A stretch of DNA of 64,000 bases. Source: Tillandsia leiboldiana (Eukaryota > Streptophyta > Magnoliopsida > Poales > Bromeliaceae). Position 1 is the first letter of the stretch. Every line of letters begins with the position of its first letter. Made by a program: the position numbers and the translations under genes. Location: assembly GCA_029204045.2 (NCBI GenBank), contig CM055069.1, positions 25,896,825-25,960,824 on the forward strand. Direction: 5' to 3'. Below the pieces are notes generated by a model. It made no database searches. It saw nothing but the letters and a program-made list of their open reading frames with translations, and was not told the origin of the DNA. Shown here piece by piece: positions 30,519 to 43,600 of the stretch.

Positions 30519-33500
30519 AAGTGGGGAATTTTGTGGGGCTCGTGGGCGCGCCGTGAACCTCGTGGAGCGCGCGAGGCGTTTCCCAAAGCCGATGGGCGGC
30601 GACTGTACGAGGTAACGTTATTTTTCGGTATTTTTGGGCACAATTTGTAGGGTTCCTTTTTGGACATTAAATTTGACCCCGTGCCATTTTGCGTGTTAGG
30701 GACCGAGTTCTACTGTATCGTTGCTGCACGGACTGTCGCGGGTATTTTTGGCGCGTCTCGTTTTGCATGCAAGTTGTAGAAAAATGCACCGTTTTGCGTG
30801 CGGATTCGGTAAAAATACGCAGTTTTGGGCGCAAACTCGGAAAACGTGCACCGTTTTGCGTGCAATGTTGAAAAAGAAAAGTGCACTGTTTTGCGTGCCG
30901 AACCGAAGTATTTGCTCCGTTTTGCATGCAAATTTAAGGTACGTGCACCGTTTTACGTGCAAAGTCTAATATTTTGCATCGATTTGCGTGCAGGACAAGA
31001 AAAATGTGTACCGTTTTGCGTGCAACCCTACAGTGAGGCGTGCATCTTTTTGTGTGCAGATTTGAGGTACGTGCACCGTTTTGCGTGCCGATCGCGTTGT
31101 CGCGCACCGTTATGCGTGCCGACCCTAATATTATGCATCGTTTTTTGTGCAGGGTTAGAAAAGACGTGCACCGTTTTCGTGCAACCTTAAGAGAAGCATG
31201 CTCCGTTTTTCGTGCAAACCCGAGGTACGTGCACCGTTTTGCGTGCAGGTTGAGTTGACGCGCATCGTTTTGCGTGCTGACTGAAGTGGCGCGCACCGTT
31301 TTGCGTGTGGGTTTTACTGACGCTCACCGTTTTGCGTGCAGGTTTGGTGGACGTGCACCGTTTTGCGTGCGAACTCGAGAGAAGTGCACCGTTTTGCGTG
31401 CAAGCTCGAGGAGACAAGTGGAATCGCGCGGAGACCAATTGCAAGTGTCTACAAGCAATTGGGGACACCACAAGGTGGGGAATTCTGCCGAAATTGGGTG
31501 ATCTCTCCCCTTGCTCCTTTGCTTTTCGATTTGAAGCATGATAGTAGCCTGTTAGAGGCGTTAGGTAATTATGATTATGATTGCCTGTGTAGATGGATTC
31601 AGATGAAAAAGAGCAACTGTTGGTTGCCAGAGATAGAGGAATAGATGTGCATGTGCAAAGAGACGCAGAGAAAAAGTGCAACTGTTGGTTGCCAAAGATA
31701 TATGATGAGTATGCATGCGTAGAGATAATTATTATTTTATGAATGAGATGAAAACAATTGCATGGATGAAAAAGAGTAACTATTCATGATTGTGAGCATG
31801 TTAGGGTATAACCCTAGGAATCACGTGACATAAGGGAACAACATTTGTTGGTAGTAAGACTAGGAGAAAACCTAGTATAGGGGTGTGACGAGTGACATCA
31901 ACTTAGGAGTTATCCTAGGGTGGACGAGTGGCATGGTCTTAGGTAATAACCTAAGGACACTGGATAGAGTGATTAATATAGAGTTGAGGAACTCTAGGAC
32001 AAGGATGACATGGAACTTAGGTAAAGGTAACCTAAGGTGAACTAGTGAACAAGATAGAGTCAAGGAGCTCTAGGATGAGTATCACATGGAACTTAGGTAA
32101 AGAGAGCCTAAGGTGAACTAGTGATCAGTACAGATTTGAGGAACTCTAGGACAAGTATGATATGGAACTTAGGTAACGGGAACCTAAGGCTAGCTAGAAG
32201 AGTTTAAACTCACAGACATGAAATTAGAGTCAGTGCAACTCTAAGTTAAAAAGTGGAACAGGAAAATAGAGTTAAGTTAACTCTAGGATTCAGTGAGGAA
32301 TCAGGAAAGTGGGATGTGATCCCAAGTTTAAAGAATTAACTAATGTAACCCTAGCAAGTCATAGGGTGTCTGGGCAAAAAGGGACAATAACTTTAACTTC
32401 AATTTGAGTTAAATAAATAAAGAAAAATGTTTAAGAGTCCAGGAGACTCTCTAGTTACCCGTGTGGCAAGACCTAGGGTAAAAGAGGAATTAGTGAAAAG
32501 AAATGGAGCTCAAGGTAGAGCAAAAGTGATTAATAAGCAAGGCAAGCAAATTGCTCAAGATAGAGCTATAAGTAATTAATAAGCAAGCCAAGCAAATTGC
32601 TTAAGACAGAGAGAACAGAAAGAGAAATGATATGAGTCCAAGTGACTCCTAGTTATCCTTATGGCGAGACCTAGGACAAGAGATAATTTGTTGTAAAAAG
32701 GCAAAGTTAAAAGTAAGCTAAAAGTGGCTAAAAAGCATAAAGAGAATGTAAATGGCGCCTTCGAATTTGAGACTCGTCAAGTGGAGCAGGACTCCCTGGG
32801 CAGTGACCCGTCGGGCGAGGTACTTTCGAAAGGTTTAAAGTGAAAGTAAAGAGCTAAATGCTCAAAGGAAAGAGAAAGAGAATTGCCAGTGGCAAAAAGG
32901 GAGCTATAAGCTCGAATAAGAAAGAAAAGCAAATGTTCAAAGGCAAAGAGGCTAAGAACTAAAGTAAAAAGAGAAAGAAAAGAAAAAGAAAAAGAAAAGA
33001 AAAGAAAAGAAAAGAAATAAAGTATAAAGATTCTACGGTGAAACCAGCCCATGTTGGAGGTACGGGCAGTATCCCTCTCCCGGGTAGAGACCCGTTCGGG
33101 ACGTTTCTTCCGTAGGACGGGGTAACACTTGCGGGTGTTATCGGCAACCTTAGAAATCTTATCTCATGGTAGCAGGACTACCGGGCTGGGGCCCGTTGGA
33201 TAAGAATTTCCGAGGGTTAACTTGAACTAAAGCACCAGAATGTAAAGAAAAAGTGAAATTTGAGTGGCCAAGATGGCCGGGTTAGTTTGACCTTATATAT
33301 AGCGACATAGTGGTCGAGTTGGTGCTTAGTAGTCTGATATGACTAGACAGAGTAGTGCTGGGTGGATGAGTATATAGAGATAGTGATATATTATTGTGCA
33401 TAGCTGCATGTTGATTTCGAGGATTTTAGTTTCCTAGCACTATTATTATTGCTTTCATTGGACCAAGTGGTGTAGGACACTTTATCTCGGTGGTTGAACC

Positions 33501-33990
33501 CACTGGGAACTATGTCGTAGTTCTCACACCCCTTGGGTGACTCCCCCCACAGGTTCAGGTATGGATGCAACGATCGCGACGATTCAGAGGCAGACGGCGA
33601 GGTATACGACAGGGGCAAGGGCCCAGCAGCATAGAGACCTAGAGGGTCTAGTAGAGGTATCCCATTTTTATATTTCTTGAGTGAACCTTATATGGTGAGG
33701 AAATGATGTAAAAGAATTGTAATAATTTTATTGGCAAATTCAAGATGTAAAGTGTAATAAAGTAATGCATGGTTCACTCTTGTATGCTTTCATTTCTGTT
33801 TTAACTATTATTATCGAATGAAAGTTTTAAATTTGTAGTGATTTTTAGTACTCTGATATTGAGCTTCCGCATACACTTGTTGTGTTATTATGGATGTTAC
33901 CGTTCCTTTCGGGTAGGAAAAGGTCTTACCCGATTGGCGGGTCTGTTGGCGTGCCCGAACAGTAAAAATTGGCGGACTCGGGGCGTGACA
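29673..33990 (+). repeat. GYP-3 3' LTR (4318 bp)
   Basis: Colinear with the 5' LTR with scattered substitutions, a 21-bp insertion near 30290 and a shorter A-rich tract near 33000. Confidence 0.95.
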
Positions 33991-35694
33991 AACAACCTCC
34001 ACTAATCCGCAGTCCCTACGGTCCAAAGACACTGAACAACTCCTCCTGGTACAAACATACAGTCCAAAGTTACACTTTATTCCAAAAATATCCAAGTACA
34101 ACAATCCGCAGAAAACAGTCCCAAAGATGTGCAATTTTCACCTGCAGAACGGACTCTGAAAAATCCAACAAAAATACTGTCGCGATCTTCGCGTCGAGAG
34201 CTTCGAGACGGGTTCCTGCACGTCCAATTTCGAGCCCCGTAGGCCAAGTTACAAATTCCACAACGCAGGGTGCACAAAACCTCACAACAAACACAACTGT
34301 AATACTCTGCACAGTAAAGGGGGATGAATATACCTTCGGGAAAGTCTCTGAAAAATCCCCAAAAAATACGACAATAATTCTTGCGACGCGTAGATGCAAA
34401 AAGTATATAGGCACGTCCCGATCCGATGTTCGAGTGCGGAGATATCGCCAAAGAAGCGAGCCGCTGTCCAAATCTCTACCACAGAAATAGTGTCACAGTA
34501 AACTCGGAAAAACACCTCAAAAAGCGTGAAACGAGGGGAGGCTGGAAATACCAAGATCGAAGCTCTGCCTGTCGCTGTTCCAATGGCGCAAGAATCGCCT
34601 GAAAAGATGGTCGGGGTAGGTCGGGGGAGCTCGCGCACCAAAACGCGACGAAAGGGAACACCGCCGAAGGAGCGTCGCGACGCGCCAAAAAAAATGGTGC
34701 CTTGAAAAGTGTGCCACGTAAAATCCTAGAAATCCACAGAAGGAAGTAGCACTGCACGGGGATCAACTTTGCTGAAGGCGTCGTGGCGAGGGAAGGCTCG
34801 GAAATGCCGGAAAAAGGGGAGAAGAAGCGGCTCGGATCACTTAAATAGGCTCCAGAAAATAAATCCAAAAATGACGGATATGTCCCGGTTCCGGGCGCCC
34901 GAAATGTTTCGGGCGCCTACAGTAACCCGGTCTGCTGCCTCGCGGAGCGTCCAGATTAATCCGGTTCCGCCACGTCAGCTGCCAAATAGGCGACAGTAAC
35001 AAGGGCCATCCACCGCACGACACGTGGCCGCCCCGGAGGGTGACGCGTGGCGCGGCAGCCGGTCAACGCGCGCCTGGCGCGCGCATGTGCGCGCTACCAG
35101 CACCGTCTGCACACCCTACCAGGCACGCACCCCAAGGTGGTCCAGCCAGCTCCGTGGTCCCGGTCCACTGCACCGGCCACTCCAAGCCCGCCACGTGTCC
35201 GCAAGGAACCAGTGAGAAGATGCCACGTGGCAAAGCACACGCGTGCACCGCGCGCCTGCGCCTGCCCGCGTGCCTGCGCCGCCGCGCTCCGCCGCTGCCC
35301 GCCGGCCGCCGGAACAGTACCAATCGCCTCGAAAAACGTGCGCGTCATCCGGGCTCTGAAAAATACAAGTAAATAGTCCATTTTCATCGTTTTCGCGCGC
35401 TAAATCCAAATCCGGTGTCTGTTTTGCCAAATTCCAAACCTCAATTTTTCCGAAGGCATCCGGAAACGTGTTCTTTTGTCCAAACTTCGCACCGAGTCCA
35501 ATTTTAATCTCCGTTTCGCACAAAACTACTTCTAAACACTCGACAGGTCCTCCAATTACCCACGTGATCCCTTTTTAAGCCCGAAGTCCATCACTTGTGT
35601 CCAAATTGCGCACAAACACCACCAACACACCACGCAGGCCTCCGAAAGCTGCCAAACAACCAGAAAACTCAACGCGGGGATCCGGGTCCTCACA

Positions 35695-36215
35695 GTTTAG
35701 TAGAACAGTGCTATAAGGTTTTTAAATTATATTTGTTTAAATATGAAATTTGAATTCATTGCAAATATACACGTTTTAGGGTTTAGTGTTTAGTGCTATG
35801 AAGTTTTTAAGTTATATTCGTTTAAATGTGGAATATATAATTATTGTAACTATACACTCTTAGAGCATAGTAGAGCAGTGCTATAAAGTTTTTAAATTAT
35901 ATTCATTTGAATGTGGATCATATATTCATTACAATTATATAAACTTAGGGCTTAGTGTTTAGTACTGTGAAATTATAAAATTATATTCGTTTGAATGTAA
36001 AATAAGTAATCATTGTAACTATACACTCTTAGAGTATAGTAGAACAGTGCTATGAAGTTTTTAAATTATATTCGTTTAAATATATAGCATATATTCATTG
36101 CAACTATACAATGTTAGGGCTTAGTATTTAGTGCTATGAGGTTTTTAAGTTATATCCGTTTGCAACTATACACTCTTAGGATATAGTAGAACAGTACTAT
36201 AAAATTTCACTCTCG
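35695..36215. repeat. AT-rich tandem repeat, right of LTR-5
   Basis: TAGAACAGTG-type landmarks at 35701, 35871, 36040 and 36187 give a period near 170 bp made of two related halves of about 85 bp. The landmark at 19443 falls in phase once the solo LTR is removed. About five half-dimers or more remain. Confidence 0.7.
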
Positions 36216-36815
36216 CATATATAACTAGAGTAAAAAATAAATCAAACTAGACTAATCTCGACACGCTTATAATTGAGATTTGGTCACACCTCAGCCTTAA
36301 AACATACAACTAGGGTGAAATCAAATGCAAAATTCAAATGCAATTGGACTCTAAAACTGCGATGCGCCACTTCTCAAGGGGCCACTCACCTTTGTCATGC
36401 TTCGGGAGCAATTTTAAAGCGGAAACAATCGAATTTTAGAAGCATTTTTTAAAAAATAAAATCACCCGCTCCGGCACATGCACAGACCCGCCACATATAC
36501 AAGATCTCTCTGTACAAACGGACAGAGTTTCCACTATATATGCACGACATCAACATTCACATATACATACATCAACCATAATCACCATTCAATTCACATA
36601 TATAGAGTGCAAACTTTTAAAAATAACATTACATTCATCCACACAAAAACGGCGCACACCCAACACTTTTAAACTTGAAAGGATAAATCCACAGAGTTTA
36701 AAAGATAGTGCCCACTCGACACTTAATTTCTGAAAATCATTTCAAAAATCATTTTACGTTTGAAAATCCGCATCCACACGACACATCCATAAAACCACAT
36801 ACTGAACCATAATTC
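36216..36815. other. unassigned AT-rich sequence
   Basis: No ORF, RNA gene or repeat recognised. A stretch near 36770-36790 (CACACGACAC) loosely resembles the reverse of GYP-2 LTR sequence near 39965, so it may be an old gypsy LTR remnant. AATTC at 36811-36815 would be the SIREV-C TSD. Confidence 0.3.
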
Positions 36816-37463
36816 TGTGGGTTATGGGATCCAAGGATCTAAATAGGGGAAAAACCACCTAGAGGGGGGTGAATAGGTGTAAACAATAAAACTCAAAAAA
36901 ATTTGCGTAAAAAATAATCCAATGCGGAAAATAAATAAAGTACGCAAGATTTTACGTGGAAAACTCCGTCACAGAAGTAAAAAACCACGGGACCGATAAC
37001 ACGGTGAATTCCACTAAGATTAAACACGTACAAGGTGATATACCGTAACTCTACGACTCAACGATTTCCATACGCTCCGAGTAGATCTTCTCCGCTCGCT
37101 CGATAACGCGCCTCGACTCCACGATTTGCGTCCAACGCCGAATCCATGACGTCCAACCGAATCCACGGTCTTGACTAATATAACACGTATCGATCACATG
37201 AACGCGCCTCGCTCTGAATCCACGAAAGCAGTAGCACCTTGAATCCACAAGGCCACGCGAATCCACGCGTCGATTGTTCTTTCGGAAATCGTTGTTTTGT
37301 TTATTGGTGGTGATAATCAAATACTTAGATCATATAGATAAACAAGGAAATACCATCTAAGTATTCATCAATTTGATTCTACAAGAAATAGAGAGTTTGA
37401 AAACCTTAGAATCAAATTGATCAATATAGACGAATAAACATGAAATTAATCGTGTTTTCCTTT
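36816..37463 (-). repeat. SIREV-C 3' LTR, distal part
   Basis: Ends (minus strand) AACCCACA at 36816. It carries the U5 hairpin (CACCTA and TAGGTG arms, about 36869-36893) and the CGTGGATTCG-type repeats (about 37100-37270). The rest of the LTR is 48481-49144. Together about 1312 bp, close to 1338 and 1345 for A and B. Confidence 0.9.
37459..37463. repeat. target-site duplication CCTTT, left copy
   Basis: CCTTT before the GYP-2 5' LTR, matching 48476-48480 after the 3' LTR. Confidence 0.95.
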
Positions 37464-38104
37464 TGTAAGACCTGGCCTTTCCTTAACCCTTCTTGTCACC
37501 CCTCTTCTTGTAATGTCTGACCAAGGGCCTTATTTTTGGTGTTTTTCCGGACAGACCGTCGGGGCCCGCAGATAATTTTAGGCGGTAGAGCTCGCAGAGC
37601 GGAGCGCGCGGGCGTGATCGGTTTCAGTTTCCGACTTCCGGTTTGATCAGAATTAATTTTTGAAGTTCGGACCCCCCCGTAGGCGCCCCGAGATCCGCGC
37701 AGGCGACTTGTGCGACCCCCGAGGTAATCCGAACCCTCCTTTTTAATCCCCTTTAGGCTGGCTAGTGACCTAGAAAATTGGGGGTTTTAACACTCGGTTT
37801 GACCCGGTTGCGTTAGGTCAGACGAGTTGGTTTAAAGGCGACGAGTTGGTTTATAGGCTGCAGATCTAGGGTTTTCCCACACCCTATGCGTTTTGAACGT
37901 TCGAGCAAGGAAGAGGAACCCTAGTTTTTCCCCGTTTGCGATCCAAGGTGCGGCGCAAAACTCTTCGGGGATCTTCGGGCGAAGGCAGGCAATCTCTCTT
38001 CCTCCTCTTTCCCTCGTGATTCAAGGTATGTTTTTACGAGTTCTTGATTTTGTAGTTTTGAGGGGGGGGACGTTCGTGTTTGGGGTTGGGGGCGATCGGG
38101 GCCG

Positions 38105-38900
38105 CCGCCGCCGCCGCCGCCGCGCGGGCCGCCTGCCGGTGGGGCGCCGTGCGGCAGGCGCGCTGCACGGGCACCCGCCCGCAGGCAGGCACCGCGCGGA
38201 TAGGGGCCGCGCGGGCCGCCTGCAGGCGGGGTGCCGCGCGGCAGGCGCGCTGCACGGGCACCCGCCCGCAGGCAGGCACCGCGCGGATAGGGGCCGCGCG
38301 GGCCGCCTGCAGGAGGGGTACCGCGCGGCAGGCGCGCTGCGCGGGCACCCGCCCGCAGGCAGGCACCGCGCGGACTGGGACCACGCGGTCCGCCTGCAGG
38401 CGGGGTGCCGCGCGGCTGGCGCGCTGCGCGGGCACCCGCCCGCAGGCAGGCACCGCGCAGATGGGGGCCGCGCGGGCCGCCTGCAGGCGGGGTGCCGCGC
38501 GGTAGGCGCGCTGCACGGGCACCCGTCCGCAGGCAGGCACCGCGCGGATAGGGGCCGCGCGGGCCGCCTGCAGGCGGGGTGCCGCGCGGCAGGCGCGCTG
38601 CGCGGGCACCCGCCCGTAGGCAGGCACCGCGCGGATAGGGGCCGCGCGGGCCGCCTGCAGGCTGGGTCCCGCGCGGCAGGCGCGCTGCGCGGGCACCCGC
38701 CCGCAGGCAGGCACTGCGCAGATTGGGACCGCGCGGCAGGCGCGCTGCGCGGGCACCCGCCCGCAGACAGGCACCACGCGGGCAGATGCCGCGCGGGCCG
38801 CCTGCAGGCGGGGCGCCGCGAGACGGGCGCACCGCGCGGGCACTGCCCGCGGGAGGGCACCGCGCGGGCTGGGGCCGCGCAGGCCACCCGCAGACCGCAC
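38105..38900. repeat. 87-bp GC-rich tandem array in GYP-2 5' LTR
   Basis: Landmark GGCCGCCTGCAGGCGGGG recurs every 87 bp (about 38214, 38301, 38388, 38475, 38562, 38649). 87 is 29 codons, so frames stay open with a 29-residue period on both strands. The 3' LTR array (about 46200-46920) has fewer bases. I regard the frames as non-coding. Confidence 0.9.
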
Positions 38901-40289
38901 GCCGCACGCCGCGCGGCAAGCGCGCCGTCTGTCCGCCGCAACGGGTCGGGGCCGTTGGGGCGATGCGCGGACGAAGGGCGCACCGCACGGGTTGGTGCCG
39001 TGCGGGGGACTCCGCCGCACGAAGTCCGGGGTTGCGTCCATCGTCTGGGTCCTGTTTGGCATCGGTGTGGTTTCCGTTTTCCTTAGTCTTGATATGCCCT
39101 TGTACCTTCAGGAGTGCGGGACGTCGTTGGCGACGGGCGTTCAGACGGGACGAGCGAGCGCGGGACGACACACACGAGGTGGGTACATTCCCGGGGTTGA
39201 GGGAATAGGCATTTATTGATAGAAATAGTATGTTCGGGGCAAAGGTGAATAGTAAGTCTCCTCCTGTCTATGTACTAACCCTGTTATTTTACTTGCTTAC
39301 TATCGATCTGAGGCTCTGGTTTTGCTACACGCACACCGGCGGTTTGGCCACCGCAAGGGTGTGCTTTTCCGGAAAAGTGGTACGTTGACCCGTGTACCCC
39401 ACGCGACGGTGGCGTTAGGAATGGGGGCCCTCATGGGTGGGGGGTGTGAGCGGTGATGTGGAGGCAGGTGCTCGGCGGCCGAGGCAGGTGCTCGGCTGGG
39501 GACACCGGGGCAGGGGCTCGGTGCGGTGGTCGGGAAAGTTGCCCAGTGTTGTTTTAGTACAGGGTATATTTATCGCTGACGGTTTATGAGAGGGACGGTT
39601 TCTCCGGTTACTGTGGTTTGCCCTATTTTAGCTCTTTTATGCTTATCATACTATTTCTAGTCACTGACTTCCAACTCTGTGACAGGTTCGTCCAGGGGCG
39701 AGTGCTAGGGCACCGGTGAGGCCGCGAGAGTGCTGTTCTGACACTGATCGTCTTCAGATACAGTGACTATTACTTCCCCCTTTCCTTTATTACTCATGCT
39801 AGTTAGTTGTGGATTGCGGCACCCCCGTGGGGTCGAAGTGGATGTTGTCTTTTCCTTCTCTATATAAACGAATGAATGTTATATCCTTTCTTACTTGGTC
39901 GTTTTTAAACAATGAAAAGCGAAGAAAACCGTTTGCGAAAACTGCTTTTAAAACGTGGGTGTCGTGTGGGCACCGGATTTTACAAACCTTGTGGAATTTA
40001 TGTGCTTGCGAACTGTTTTCACAAAAATTCGGCATCGGGTGGGTGCCGTTTTCCAACCCTGTGGATTTATGTGGCTTTGAAACAGTTTTTCCAAAACGAT
40101 GGCATCGTGTGGATGCCGCTTTCAAAACCTTGTGATTATTTATCCTTTCAAAACGACGGCCTCTATGTTCTAAGTTGATACTAGTAGATCATGTGAGTTG
40201 TTTGGTTGTATGTGTACGAGACCCCAACTGATGTGGTTAAAGACTGTATGTGTTACGCCTTGTGAGACACTTTGTAGTTGAGACGCCGT

Positions 40290-40338
40290 GCATATACAAA
40301 GGAGACTCTGCCCGTTTGCAGAGTGAATTTGTATATGC
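40290..40338 (+). promoter_or_regulatory. LTR-terminal hairpin of GYP-2 (11 + 7 bp)
   Basis: Outer arms GCATATACAAA and TTTGTATATGC (11 bp) enclose inner arms ACTCTGC and GCAGAGT (7 bp, 6-nt loop). It lies 111 bp before the LTR end; same arms in the 3' LTR (about 48316-48364). Confidence 0.75.
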
Positions 40339-40457
40339 GGCGGGTCTGGACACGCGCCGGGGAGTAATGGTTTACAAAAAAAAAGTATGGCTGAATTAGG
40401 GGCATCGGTGGCTCCTCTTCCGCGCGATTCGAACCCCCGGGGCGTGACAGATTAAGA

Positions 40458-40469
40458 TGGTATCAGAGC
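40458..40469 (+). promoter_or_regulatory. PBS of GYP-2 (initiator-Met tRNA)
   Basis: TGGTATCAGAGC, 8 bp after the 5' LTR. Confidence 0.93.
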
Positions 40470-40681
40470 GGTAAACTTTAACCACAACAGTCGGGGCCTA
40501 ACATCCACGGGGCGCAAGACACTAACTAGAGACTAATAAAGTAAACTTGGGATAGATAAGTAAAACGCGAGTGCTCGTGGGGGGAAAGGGGAATTAGTGT
40601 TTTCTTCCTTTTAGGGCCAGTGTTTGCGATGTTCCTTTTTGTTTAAACTAGGAGTAACTGGTTTGTGCAAATGTTCAGATC

Positions 40682-43600
40682 ATGGCTAGGACTAGATCTA
40701 CCGCCGAGGACGCGGGGGCGGACGCAGCGGCGACGGCGACCGCGGAGAACCAGCTCCTGAGGCAGCAGCTACGGGAGATGGCGGGGCAGTTGGCAACCCT
40801 GACCGATCACGTACGCCAACTGACACAACAACAGCAGGCTGCTGCGACGGTGGAGGTCGCCCCGGGCCCTCTCCCGGGGCCAGCTGCACCGGTGATGGGA
40901 CCGCCGACGATGGAGGCCGGAGGGGGGGCTGCCCCTACCCGGGCCTCGGCGCCCGAGGTACCCTTAACCTAACCGACGGCGCCAGAGGTGGCCCCTTCGG
41001 CGGCAACAACAGGACCAGCGCCGGCACCGACCGTCGGAGTTACTTCGGGAGAGACGGTGGTGTTGCCCACTCCCGCCGCGACCGCCAATGTCGCGAAGGA
41101 AGGGGCAATTCTACCGACCGAGCGGGACCGCGTGCGCGCCAACCTGGCCGATTTCAAGAAGTACGACCCGCCAGTGTTCGAGGGGGACACGACAGACCCC
41201 TGGGTCATGGATAAGTAGGTGGATACAATGGAGAAATTGTTTGAGGACCTTCTGATGGAAGATCACGAGCGGGTTCCCCTGGCTGCCCACTTCCTCGAGG
41301 AGAACGCTCGCGTTTGGTGGAAGACTGTACGCCCCGGCTCTACGACAGGTGCTGCCCTTCCGTCGTGGACTACTTTTAAACAGCAACTGTTCGGGACGTT
41401 CTTCACCAACAGTGTGAAGAAACAATTAGAGGATGATCTCAACCACATCAGTCAGGGAACCAAAACGGTAATGGAGTACCAGAGGGAGTTCGTGAGGCTG
41501 GCGAACTGTGTCCCGTTCGTCATTCGGGACGAATCCCATAAGGCGCAACTGTTCGTGGATGGACTGAGGATCGACATTTTCCAAGTGGTGGATGCGGCGG
41601 ATTTGCATACCTTTCAGAAGGTGGTCAACCGGGCCACCATTGTAGAGCGTGGCTTTGCCGTTACGCGCGCTCGAAGGGATGGCCCCCATCAGCAAGACGA
41701 CAGGAAGCGGACTCAGATGATTTCAGGGGGGGGCCCCTTCAGCGGGAGCCGGCCCTCTAAGCGGTGGAGGCCCCAGTAGAGGACCAGAGGAGCGCCAGGA
41801 GGAGGGCAACGCTCGGACGATCGGCCTTGCGTGATCTGCGGCGGAGCACACCGAGTGACTGAATGCTCCAAGAGGCAGGACCATTGTTTCCGATGTGGCA
41901 AGCAGGGGCATTTCCGTTTCAACTGCCCCCTGAACCAAGGCACAGCATCTTCAGCAGCCTCTGTGCCGTCATCCCAGCATGCGGGGCGAGGAAAAGCCCC
42001 GATGGCGTCAGCCCCCAGACCGCCAGCACCCCGATCAGCAGGGGACAGGCCGCCACCGTCGGGAGGCCGCGTCTACTCAATGGGTCAGCAGGAGGCACGC
42101 CCATCTGAGCACGTCGTCGCAGGTGTCACACTTGTTTCTGTTTATCGTGCTAGAACCCTTTTTGATACCGGAGCGACCCTCTCGTTTATGTCTCGTGACT
42201 TTGCACTGACCCATGGTTTTGAGATGAGACCCTTACCCAGTTTGATGACCGTTCACACCGCAGGGGGATCCTTGGAGGCCCGCAACCTTATACCTTCCTG
42301 CCCAATAAGGATGGGAAGGCTCCCGTGCCCCTGGGATCTGGTGGTCATTCCATTGAAAGAGTATGATGTAGTGCTCGGAATGGATTGGCTCACGTGGTAC
42401 CTTGCAGTGATCGACTGCGAGAAACGCGAGGTGCGACTGCTGTATCCCGAGTTTCCAGAAAACGTGTACTTGGCGTGCAAGATCGTTTCCTTTTCTTCCA
42501 TCATTCCAGCATCGCGAGCCAGGAAACTGATTGAGGGAGGGTGTATGGCCTACTTGGCGTCGGTGGCCCTGGCCACCGGACCCTCTACGGCACTCTCCGA
42601 CATCCCTGTGGTGAGGGACTTCCCAGACATCTTTCCGGCCGAACTACCTGGATTACCCCCCGAGCGAGAGGTTGTTTTTCCGATTGAGCTTCCACCCGGC
42701 ACACGACCAATCACGAAGGCCCCCTACAGGATGGCCTTCGCGGAGCTGAAAGAACTTAAGGCGCAACTGGAGGACCTTCTGGACAAGGGATTTATCAGAC
42801 CGAGTGTGTCACCTTGGGGCGCACCGGTACTCTTTGTGCGAAAGAAGGACGGGAGCTTGCGGTTGTGTATCGACTACCGGGAAATCAATAAGGTCACTGT
42901 GAAAAACAAGTATCCTCTACCCAGGATTGATGACCTCTTTGACCAGCTGCGGGGTGCAACAGTCTTCTCAAAGATTGACCTACAGTCGGGCTACCACCAG
43001 CTCAGGGTTCAAGACGAGGATATTCCGAAGACGGCGTTCCGGACTCGGTATGGCCACTACGAGTTCACAGTAATGCCATTCGGGCTTACCAATGCCCCAG
43101 CGGTATTCATGGACATGATGAACCGAGTTTTCAGACCCTTCCTTGATCATTTCGTAGTGGTCTTCATCGACGACATCCTGATCTACTCCACCACCGATGA
43201 GAAGCACGAGGAGCACCTACGAATTGTTCTGCAGACTCTTAGGGAGCAGGAGTTGTTCGCCAAACTTAAGAAATGCAAGTTTTGGCTTCGCGAGGTGGGA
43301 TTCCTAGGGCATATCATTTCAGCAGCAGGAATCGCAGTGGACCCCAAGAAGGTGGAGTCGGTGACTGACTGGCCCCAGCCAACTACGGTGACAGAGGTGC
43401 GCAGTTTCCTGGGCCTTGCAGGATACTATAGACGTTTCGTGGAGGGCTTCTCGAAGATTGCAACCCCCCTGAACCGCCTAACCCGGAAAGGAGTAAAGTT
43501 CATTTGGACGACCCAATGCCAAGAAAGCTTTGAAGAACTTAAGAAGCGGCTAACAAGAGCGCCTGTGCTTGCTTTACCAACACCCGGGAAAGACTACGAA

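Larger units (their letters stand above)
23211..33990 (+). mobile_element. GYP-3: non-autonomous Ty3/gypsy element, complete
   Basis: LTRs 23211-27513 and 29673-33990 flank a 2159-bp interior. The TSD is AACAA (23206-23210 and 33991-33995). PBS, pre-PPT hairpin and PPT are present, but no gag or pol is recognisable. Several LTR substitutions and a 21-bp indel near 30290 make it older than GYP-1. Confidence 0.95.
19527..35694 (-). mobile_element. LTR-5: solo gypsy LTR interrupted by GYP-3
   Basis: On the minus strand it starts TGTGAGGACCCGG (35694) and ends GGGGCGTGACA (19527). GTTTA flanks both sides (19522-19526 and 35695-35699). No PBS, PPT or interior is present, so it is a solo LTR left by LTR-LTR recombination. 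Without GYP-3 and its TSD copy it is about 5.38 kb, enlarged by a 1.38-kb tandem duplication. Confidence 0.9.
37464..40449 (+). repeat. GYP-2 5' LTR (2986 bp)
   Basis: Starts TGTAAGACCTGG and ends GGGGCGTGACA. It holds a possible TATA-like TTTATAGG near 37849, a leader-like AACCCTAG segment, a donor-like CAAG-GTATGT at 38024, the 87-bp GC array, an acceptor-like CTGTGACAG at about 39685, another TATA-like CTATATAAAC at 39859, and a large terminal hairpin. Confidence 0.95.

Noticed and set aside
36216..36815. Possible Helitron or MITE in the unassigned stretch
   Set aside because: No terminal inverted repeats, CTRR end hairpin or flanking TSD could be identified.
37893..39208. ORFs of about 320-416 codons in the GYP-2 LTR arrays (and 45983-47233)
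   Set aside because: The 87-bp period equals 29 codons, so frames stay open by chance; both strands open; no domain or codon signature.
39799..40178. Small ORFs near the GYP-2 LTR end (copies at 47825-48204)
   Set aside because: Present in both LTRs but on both strands, no motif; sequence is U5-like with imperfect repeats.
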